Assembly: GCA_037447655.1 (NCBI GenBank)
Contig: JBBHKE010002598.1
Location: 62,001 to 126,000 of the forward strand
Direction: 5' to 3'
Length of the DNA stretch: 64,000 bases
Source of the DNA: Zygnema cylindricum
Lineage: Eukaryota; Streptophyta; Zygnematophyceae; Zygnematales; Zygnemataceae
Part shown: one piece after another, positions 45,817 to 56,700 of the stretch
Layout: every line of letters begins with the position of its first letter
Numbering within the stretch: the first letter of the stretch is position 1
Notes under the pieces: model-generated
What the model was told of the DNA's origin: nothing
Databases searched by the model: none
What the model saw: the letters and a program-made list of their open reading frames with translations, nothing else
Translations under genes and position numbers: made by a program

Positions 45817-47789
45817 TCATGCACACGGCCCAGGATTGGAAACACAGATGTTGGGATTCGATTTTTTCCGAAGTGATCGCAAAAAATTGGCTGTACATGT
45901 GTTGTTGTTTAAGGCTTTGAACGTGTCTTTCTTCTTCGCATTGGCGCGCTTTATAAAACATTTTTTGAGACCTTTGCAATCAGTTGTTTGAGGCAATTTG
46001 ACAGCCTTACTATTGGGTGCTGCGCAGCCTGCCATAATCGTTCCCAAATCTCCAACGTCGAGGCAGACCTGAACGCATGGAAACTGCATCAGTTTCTCGT
46101 GTTGACAAAGCATGTGCACATTCTTTAAAAATGAAACGGAGGTTGCGAGTACAAAATTATGGATTATTTTATTGATTGTTCTGGCCTGTCGTTTTTTATG
46201 ACATACCTCTTCGTTGTGACCCATCACAGAGGTGCCAGAACTATCAATGCGTGAGCAAAATATTCCGACGTTGAGAGTGTAAAACTTGACGGTATTTTGA
46301 AGCTTCTCAGCATCAGGATCCATGAGATTTGCAATGATAGAATCACATGAATCTTCCGATTTGACTTCATAATACTTCACACAAGGTAAAGGGTACGGAA
46401 GATGTCCTCGAGTGATGCACACCTGGAAAACAATAATCCATCAAATGGACAAAATAGACTCTGTTAGTGGTCTCCACAACTTCTCAACATTGAAGCGCAG
46501 TAAACTTTCGGTTCAAAAAAGTTCATCTACAAATAGAATAAATTTCTCCAAACCTGCTGGAATGGCTGAAGCTCGGAGCAGTCAAGATCTGGATTTGGTG
46601 ATTCAGGTCCGGAGAGAGCCGTCAGATTGAACATTTCTTGAATCGAATTACAGCTGTCATCCTGCAAGCATAAGAATTCACTTATGATTTAACATACTTA
46701 TGGTTAAAAATCATGCAAAAAAATTCATGCGTGAAGATGATAAACAAGGAAGAAGAAAATTCAAGAAACCTTTGGTGCGCTCAAAGTAAGTTTATTAGAG
46801 AAATGTTCTTCCATGCATTGTTGGAAATATGAGATGGTCGTACATTGCGTCAATCAGCCGTTACGGCAGTGTAAAAGAATAACTGACCTCAGCGACTGTG
46901 TACGGAAGAGAGCAGTTCCGATAAGCAGTCACATTGACGGATGTCCCAGGGGGCAATGGGATGCTGCAGTTAAGATTCTGCAATTTCCGAAAAATAGTGC
47001 AATGAGATTAACTAATCGGAATGCTTGCGGTGATCGACACTGTTTAGAGTGTGCTTTTTACATAGGCGCATGTCAATGAACCTCCATTATTTTGAACTAA
47101 ATAAAAGTCTTTTTACATGCACATGTGCCTGAAACAGCAGGTGAGGTGAAAGACAAAACGTGAAATGAAAATAAGCATCGTTTCATGAAAAAGCAACTTT
47201 CCATGTGTATTTTTCATCATTTTATGTTTCATGGAAAGAAAACCAAATATAACCACATATATCCGGGTAAGGTACCGCTCATCTCTATTTTACTGCTCAG
47301 ATATTTCATTTTTGTGACATCCAAAAAATACTCATTATTTCTTTTTCCTATCGGAGTGATACTATATGAATGAACAGAATGTGGAATGAGCTAAAAGAAA
47401 AAAATACAGCACAGCCAGTGAAAAAAAAATCATGAGTTTAGTAAAGATAGGGTATTACCGAATGAAAAAAGAGAAACATACTCCTAGCGGGATGCAAAAA
47501 AGAGCTCGTTACCATTCAACTTTAAATCAACATTGACTAGTTTTAACATTTGGAGCAGTTACATTGTTGCCGTATTTTCTAAACATTGGGAAGTGAGCTT
47601 TTGGAGGCTTATCAAACACGACAATTTGAGAAAAGTCATAAAACAGAAATAAATGGGAAGATGTCGCTACCACGTTCTGTTTTGCAAAGTCACTTTTTGG
47701 GACTCCATACACACTAGCGATAGCATTGCAGGTCACGGTTCCACTCTCTGGCACAGTATAATAATTCAAGGCCCCTCCGAGGATGACGG
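45817..47789 (-). other. C-terminal LysM-type repeat region of the LRR-protease
   Basis: Five exons encode Cys-rich LysM-like repeats. The first repeat begins [20 protein letters not shown] and continues through [12 protein letters not shown] to [16 protein letters not shown]. The second has [16 protein letters not shown] and NPDLDCSEL. The third has [16 protein letters not shown] and [14 protein letters not shown] fourth, weaker unit ends the protein ([22 protein letters not shown]). LysM modules bind N-acetylglucosamine polymers, so this end could anchor the enzyme to chitin, peptidoglycan or related glycans. All exon junctions here except the first are phase 0, so repeat units can be added without breaking the frame. 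Confidence 0.8.
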
Positions 47790-50700
47790 CTGCAAAAGTG
47801 AACCAGGATCTGCAGATTATAGCACTTTGCAAACCTCGCATTGCAAAAAAAAACTGAAATTCAGAAACAACTCAAACTGATTCAATAATCAAGAGAACTA
47901 CTGCGTAGCATGTGAGAAACCGAGTTCCATCTTGCCCTTTCAATTTACTTCCTATGACATGTCAAGATTCTGTGAGTTTGTTATTTTGTTATTTTGCTGC
48001 TGACCTGGCACACAGGTGAGAAGGTTCTCAGCATCGCTGGGCGAATAGCCCATAGGGCAAACACAGAGATAAGTTCCCGGATAAAGCACAGAATTCACGC
48101 AAATACCCACGCCACATGGATTTTTGGAGGTAAATGTGCAAGGATTGGCTGCAAGGCCACACAGAACATCAATTTGTATGTTAAAAAAACCATCGATTAT
48201 AAAGAATATATCTGGAGGATTTCCAATCGTCCTTATAATGAAATAATGGATAAAAATACCAAACAAAAGAACTTCAATATCTTTTATCCTTTCCTGCTTT
48301 CTGATCTGGATGGCTAGATCGTGCAATGATACCTTGACATCATAAAAAAAAACAAAAAATATATAATGGGATAAAAACCCAATTTAACTTTACTACCATT
48401 AAATTATGCCCCATGCTATATATTTCTTTACTCTAATAGCGACACTCGGTTTACTGAGTGGCATTTTGGGAGTAAGTAAAAAACCTGGAGCACAAGTTTG
48501 TGTGCCATCCGTGTTAGTGACTGCCACGAAGTTTTCGTCGCATTCACATAGATTTGTTGTGCCTGACGGAATACAAATTCCTTTGCCGCATGGATTCATC
48601 ACTCCCGGACCAAAAAGCGCTTTCAATTTCTTCTTTGAAAAATTGTTTATGTTACAAGGGTCGCCTGCATAAATGTAAAAAATACATACAAATTTAAAAA
48701 ACCATTAACTTTTCTTTTAGATAAGTGATAAATCTCGCTTCAAACTTGAAAGTTTTGGAAAGGGATCAGAAAGGTTTTGATTCATTCCTGGCAAGCAACC
48801 AAAGCTCTCTACGACAAAATACATTGCATTGATCTGTGTTTGGATCCATTTGATAACAATTCTCAAATAATGCAAGAAAAAAAATGTCAACCATCCAAGG
48901 AAAGAATTGGAACATATTATATTTTAATAGGAATCGTAATGACCAGGGGTAGCTGGTCTTCCTTACTTGCATTCTTTACAATTGGTATAAGTGCCGGCAA
49001 GGTATTTATTCCGCAAATTCCGGGCCCTCCAGTAATTTTTAGTCGCATGTAGCCTTTGTCGCCCCAATTCGGGCCCCAAGAATTTCGAATGAGCCAATAG
49101 GGCGGACTGGAGGTCAAATCGTAACCAACCACAACGACCGTGTGGTCCACTCCATCGGAAAAACAATCTTCATCATCAAAGACTCCCTGTGGAAACAACG
49201 AGAAAGGCCTCTTTATCAAATCGAACCGATACACTTATGTAAATCCTTTTAAACTATATAGATTTGAAGAGAATCCGTAGAAAGATAGTTCTCCAAATAT
49301 ACCTAAAAATGAGCCTTACATTGACACAGAAGGAATATTTCCGAAGCCGCTTGAAGAGGCTGCCCGACCGGGCTTAACATAATAGCTAAAATTTTAGAGC
49401 AGGAGATTTCTGTTCTCAATGCAAATAGATTCTTTTTGAAAATTTGAATGCTTCCAATATTTATGGGAGAAATCCAGAGGGGAATAGATACTGAACTAGT
49501 TGTTCCCACTTTGGCCAATATACTGACTTACTGCTGTGGAAGCTACATAGGGCAATTAAGGGCCAACAATTTTGAAAAGGGTTCCCCTTTGGTGGAACCA
49601 ATAACCCACTTCGCAATACATCGTCGTTCGAGGATCGGCGCAGTCAATCAACCAGGATCACTCAAAACAGTCGAACTTGCGTCGAAAATTTCGAAACTTT
49701 TTCGATCAAAAGTCGTTTGCGAAATCAGGATCAGATCAAATCGATCAGATCGATCGACGGAGATCAATCAATCCACGATCATCATCAGATCAAGATCCGC
49801 TGTGAAACGATCAGATCGGATCCGGGCAAAATCGGATCGCACGTCTTTGCAAGCAAATCCGCCAGGCAAAATCGATCAGGCAGAAGAAGGAGGAGATGGA
49901 GAGTAAGAGAGATATAGGAAAAAGATGCCTCACCATATAGTCATACCTTGAACAAACAAAAAAATAGATATCCAAATCACTTGTCAATGGCTAAAAAATT
50001 TCTCATCAAAACACAACTATACAATACCATAAGGAATATGGGCATTTTTAGAGGTCCAAACTGTTGAAATCTAGTATTGAGCTCTGAATTTTTAACAAAA
50101 TTTGTTTCTAAAAGAAATCATAGCAAAATTGTTTTTTTTTTTTAAAGTTACCTTGTTGCTTATGAAACACACGATTGCCTCTCTTTTGGCCGTTCTGAAA
50201 ACCTTGCCGTGTTTGTAGACTGTTGACCTAGACCTTCGTAATGGATTTTAAAAGTTGAATTCGGATTGATCTTAGAAGGGAAAGAAAGTACTTGGAAAAG
50301 GGTAAAGGATGCTCTTGCTCGGATGTTTTTGTTTGGCTAACGAGAAGGACAAAATGCAAAATAGCCTAGGTAACACAGGGCTAAATCCTTGGAGAATCTA
50401 ACTTGGTTCCTGAGCTGCTTGGATGTTATTGTTTGGCGAACAAGATGGACAAATACAAAATAGCCTGGGTAACAGAGGACTATAATCCTTTTAAAACCTA
50501 ATTTGATTCATGAGTGTATAAAAGTTGCAACATTAACAAATCCAATTTTTTGACATCTACAACACGTTAGCCAAGTATGATGCTATATTAGCCGGCCAAC
50601 TTTATACGGAACTCACCATTTTGGGATCATAATTGACAAAGGTGCTACCACTTGCTTCTAAGCTCACGATTGCTGTTTGTTGTTGGAGAGCCAAAAGCAA

Positions 50701-53700
50701 TCCCAGCCAGCCATTCAGTTGGACCCTCTCAAAAGATGATATGGTCCACAGGTTGCTTGTCTGCATATTCCAAGAACTCCCTGGTCAAGCAGACAGAACC
50801 GACATCGCAATGACATGCGACTTAAATTGGAAGGGAAAATACTGTCCCATGGGCTTCAGCAACCATTTTCTACATGCAGCAAGCCTTTATATTTATGTTA
50901 CAAGATATAATAGTAATTCTTTTGTTTCTGTTTTTATTTTTATTATTATTCTGAAATGCATGAGGTAAGAAAATTACTTGTCCTCCTGAGCAAATGCTTG
51001 GATTATAGTCGGAAGCCAACATTAGAGGATTTTCAGAGGCATAGTCAAGGGCCTCTGTTGGCCATCCACCGATAGAACAGTCACGCGCCAACCTGGAGCA
51101 TTTCGAAATTTGCTCCTCTGCAATGTTCGGAACATCTAAACTTCCCGCACTCGTAATGTAAAAGGCAGTTTCAATAGCCGACGTGGATGCAAAGATCCAG
51201 CAAGTGCCTGGAATGCTAGAAACGTCGTTAATAATTTTTGGATAAAAAAGGACTAAAACTTACATGGTTTAACAACTTCCTGTTGTCTAAAAACTTAACT
51301 ATGATAAAAAAAATTGTTGATATTACATATGATTAACGGTGCCATTCTAGCACCAGCTGTTGAAAGTCTATGGAAAATGAAAATGGAAAAAAGATCTTTA
51401 ACAATAAAAAATATTGTATTTGCAACCAGATACATCTGTGCAATTGTCCATTCTTAGTTGACCGTTATAAGGATGATTAAGGGCGGTCTTTCTTAAAAAT
51501 TAAACTTAAGTCGCCTTCGAACACACGTTTTTTAATCATGGCAAAACTCTTTGACTCATCTTGCCATATCCCAACCTGGATCATAACCTGACAAAATCAT
51601 AGTAATGTTATGAAGCAAGGGTAACTGCAAGTTCCATTGACCTCCTTACTAGGTACGAGTCTATGCTGGAATGGTCTTTGACATACTGCAATTTTTCTGG
51701 TCCTTGATTGGTGCCACAGCTCGTCGCTTCACCCAGTTCCAGTTGGTCGCCACCATCCACGACGGTTTGTTGTCGTCATCTGGTTGTATGTATCCCAAGC
51801 TCACATAACGGAAATATTTGTTCAAACGTTTAGGCTTTGCTCCTACACGACTTGTAAGCCCTAAACCACGTTCCTCTGCAGATTCAAACCGAAAATATGG
51901 TTAAACATTGGATATGTGGAAAGGGTTAGTCGACTTTTTATTGATAATGATTTCATTTAAAGTAGCAATCGTTTCATCTTTTATTTAATCAATATTCTTG
52001 CAACGCATACCTTCCTAGCTTGTGGTTCATAAAAATCATAAATTCGAGAAAACCTGTACAACCAACATATGTGAACATATGTCACCAATAATCTAGCAAA
52101 AAGTCATGCGCTACAATAATTGCTACTTACCAAATGTGCAAGTGGCACTGTTTCCACTCGTGTTATACCCTTGGTCACAAGTGCATGGCACATCCAAACC
52201 AGTACAGTAGCCATGACCTCCACAAACTCCCATCGGTTGTGTTGCATTGCAAAACCTCTCACAATCAGATACAGGCCTTCGTGGAGGTCTTAAGCCATCA
52301 CAAGCATCGGCAATGTCAAAACAGTTGTTTTTGACAAAAACACAAGTTGGATTGCTATTCACAACGACGCTCGCTGATGAGAAAAAATTGTTGCTAACGT
52401 CAACTTTGAACTCTGCCAAAGTTTGAAGTCCAAGAATGAAACTGCCAGTGAGAAGGTTGTTCTGCAAATACCTGCAACACCCACAAAAAATGTAACAAGT
52501 GTCGTTATTTGTTCTCCTCGTTTGTGACATTTGCCGCACAAAATCACGATTCTAGAAATACCTAACTGCTACACTTTATTAATAGATAGCTCAGATTTGT
52601 CACCTACGTGGGAACGTATTTGACCCTTATTCATACCATTGTTTGGACTATGCATCATCATCCACGTCACTCAATTTTGAAATGGAAGATAAAAGTAATA
52701 AAAATATTCTAATTTTGGAGGAAACGATAATTGGGAATTTTCAAAATTGCCTCATCTTTAAATTGTCGAAAAAACGTTATGGAGGCGACCAAATCCAAGT
52801 TTTAAAACTGTTATTTTTCTTTTTATATTTTACAGCCTTCTAATAATTGCAAGATAATGCTTAAAAATATGGTTTGGACGTGTACTTTTCATATTGCAGG
52901 CATTCTAGACTCCAAATATTACAACGACAATTGCAAGTTTTATGCTTGTGATTACGTTTTTGCTGCCATCATACCATTAACAATATTTGTGTCTTAAAAG
53001 CAAATAAATGACAAATAAAGAGATATAACTTACAGCTTTTCGAGTTTTTTAAGATTAGAAAAACTTGTAGGCATTGTGCCCATCCACTTGTTCGTGGACA
53101 TATCTCTGCAACATAGTCGACAACATAGTCGGCATATTGCAGGAAAGGATAAATAATCAAGAACTTGGGTACTTGTCTGGTATGCGGTAGGCTCAACTGT
53201 CTCCTTACTTTCATAGTCAATTACAAAAATTGGGTTGATTGTTGATTAACTTACAGTATCCGCAACCTGCTTAGGCTGCCTATATTTGGAGGTAAAGTAC
53301 CATTAAAATTGTTTTCGTCCAGATACCTGAAACATTCATTTGAAGTAGCTGCCTGCGCTTTAGGAGTGAACGATGGCATCTTCAAAGAAGCATATAAATA
53401 GCCTTCAACCAAAAGCTAACAGTACAAGAGCTGTAACGGTATGCAACCCATCATTGTTTAAACCAGGCATAAGTCAAGGATGCATTAACAAATAGAGAGA
53501 GCATACGTGTACCACCTCCACTTAAACAAAAATGTTGGATATAAATGTACTTGTAATACTTACAACTCTTGGAGTCTTGTCAAATTCATAATACCAGAGG
53601 TAATTGGACCTATTAGGTTGTTTTGAGAGAGGCGTCTGCAAACCAACAATCACATCACCACAGTAAAATGCGATCGACATTTATGTTAAAAAATGGAACA

Positions 53701-56700
53701 TCGCATTTACCTCTTTTTTATGACTTTCTGAATTTTCTCTGCCATATATTTGATTCTTTTTGCTTCCCTCTGAAGTTTTGACCCAAACGGAAACCTGCAC
53801 TTAGTTAATTCTGTGCCCACACCCTTGAAATATAGTTAAGGAAGTTAAGGATTTAAAAATAGAGGGGCCATATTTATTAGCTTAAACTGTAACTTAACGA
53901 TGTCATGTTTATGCAAAATGTTATTTGCTTCTTTTGTGTGTTTTTCCCCGTTGAATCTGCATTACTTCCATCACACTCATTAGCATCTTGCAATATGTTG
54001 CAGACATCATCTTTTGAGACAGTTGTGTCTATGTATTCATTCATGTTCTCTAATGGTTGAAATGAAACACAGTCATCTTACAATACTTGAAGACTCGTCA
54101 AATTTTCGACAGATGCTGGTATCCCACCACTCAACTGGTTTTTTCTCAAATTTCTGTCACAAATCAAAGCATCGCACTTTTAAGTACCGCACCAAAAACG
54201 GAGGCACGTTTGACCCTTTTTCGATCAGTTTTTTTCTAGCGTCAGTCAATGTGATCCTGAACTCAATATCTGTTGAAAATTTTAGGGAAATCCAAAATCC
54301 TCCAAATTTGGACGCAAGTTTGGAGGACAAAAGGTTATTTTATTTCAGTTCTTTTTGTTTCTTTTATTTAAAATAGTAGCTTATTTTGTACTCCTGCTAT
54401 TTTGTGGATTTATGATGTCCTTTATTTTTTTCTGGTTTGAATCTCACAAAAATAATATACATTTCATTATTTGGGAAAACATGTATATCCAGGCGGTCTT
54501 TTTGAGCCCATTTTTTCCATGCATTGCAAAAGTTTGAAAAATTAAAAACCTGGAGCATAAAAATCTAAAAAATGATTTTTTTTTCTTTTTTTCTTCATTT
54601 GGTATAAATCTATCTTAAATCTTTGAATCTTATGGGAGACACTCAAATATTTATACGGAAACCCCTTCACAGCCTCACAGTCACATTTTATGACTGTTTT
54701 CTAACATATCTAATGTTAACATTATGTCGTCTGGAACAGCACCGTACGTGTCTTTTAGGTTGTTTATGGTTTTCTGACAGGAAAAATTAAGTCTTCATGT
54801 AGGAGCATAAAATAAAATTCAATTTAAAACCAACAAAAAAAAACACCAACTATGATGACTTTGACCCCCAAATTAGAGGGCTTGAAGCTTTCCAGTTTTC
54901 AGCATTTAAAAAAAAAAACTGAAAAGCACGTGATAAAGGCTAAGAAAAATCCACCTTGAGATAGACACTTATTCTTTGGGTGGATTAATTGATGCATTGA
55001 TTTTTTATTTTTTATTGGTTTGAAATCGAAGTTTGCTATATGAACCAAAAATCCAGCATTTTTTTTGTAACACTTTTTCCTTTTTTTTAATAGATACGCA
55101 CCATGCATTTTAAAGCAAACCATCCCCTCCCATGGCAGTAATGATTTATTTGTTTATATTTTCTTTTTCGGTTCAAAATTCCGTTCAATGTTATACCAAC
55201 CTTTTTAAACCAAGAAGATGGATGGTTCTTCTAATTTTAAAAGCTGTCACATTGGGGTTACCTCCAATGGGCTTAAATGCATTAAATTTCCTCGTTCACC
55301 AGAAAACAAGCTTTTCGTGTAGCTATCAATCTTCGCTAGAAGGCCCTCAAAAACCACATTTTTTTGATTTCTTTGCACGGTTCTATGACCGCTGTTGGGA
55401 TCGATAAAATCTAGTATTTTTTTTTGATTTAGAGGTCACGCCAACAGATGTGTCTCTATTAAAAAAAATCCGATTTGAGCAAAAAAATGTTTAGTATATA
55501 TCAGGTTCAGCTGCAAACCTCGACATGTTTTACACTTCTTTTTTTTGTTTAGTATTTGTACAACCATTTTAGTGACCAACACGTACCCTGTTGATAATCA
55601 CAGTACGTATCGTTGACGGATCTAGTATTAAAGGATCGATGGATGAAAACGGGTCCCATTACTCGTTCTCTACTTTTAACTTAGAAGGCCACTTTTGTAT
55701 TTTGGTAAATATGACGACAAAAAATACGGATGACACAAAACATTCCCTAGTCCGAGGTTCTTTAAATTGATCATTGAGGAAAAATCGTGAGTGAAAGTAG
55801 CTCTAGCGACGCACGTAAAACTCTTGTGCAAACATTTCTGTCTACGGCTTGAAGATTTATGATGATATAGAAATAGTCACGCAAAAGCGATGGAAGGAGT
55901 TCTTTAGAAAGGAAAAGGAGAGAAGTGGGAGTTAAATAAAACGAGGCACAAATGAGAAGCGCCAAATATCTATCACACATATCCCATACGCTGTTTTTTG
56001 CTGGTGATTCCACAAGTGAGAGTCTTCCATTCAACTAGATGTTCCAGTTTTCAGAAAGATCCGATGCATGATTAAAGAACATGTTATGATTCACATTAGA
56101 ACCATTTTTTTTTCATAAATATGTACGGATTGATAGAAACCGTACTTGTAACTATGAATCTGTACTTCGAACAGGGACAAAAGAAATTTATGCCACTGAA
56201 TTCGTCTTGAGAGACTGATATTATTGTTTTGTTATGGGACAAAAAAATTGCCATACTCACAATGATCTAAGCTTTCGTAAATTTCCCAGAGACATTGGAA
56301 TGGATCCACGTAAATCATTGAAAGAAAAATCTCTGAAATATAAATCATTGAAACAATATTGTTATAATCACGTTAATCTCATGAAATTGAATTCCTTCTC
56401 AAATCACCACCTTTAGAGTCTTCACTACCAGTTCATCAGTTGCTCATGCAGAATGCCACGAATTCTCATAACCAGCATATGTGCTACAATCGCCAATTAA
56501 GCCTAATCAAGTGCCTATGTCTTCACTTACAGCTCTAGAAGAGTATCCAAGAGGCCTATGGCTTCCGATATGATCCCTCCCAAACCAAGTCCTGAAAGAT
56601 CCCTGCATTAGAAAACATGAGCCTTTGATAATCACTTTATTTTATTTTCAAGTGATGCGAATATTGAGAATTACTGATCAGACAAGCTTGCTAGACTAAA

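Noticed and set aside
49448-49906. A 152-aa plus frame rich in Arg/Ser/Asp/Ile.
   Set aside because: It covers the GATC-dense repeat in an intron on the opposite strand; composition is driven by the repeat.
50761-50777. Alternative acceptor (CTTGACCAG) for the protease exon ending at 50617.
   Set aside because: It gives the wrong phase relative to the upstream exon; the acceptor just before 50760 keeps the frame.
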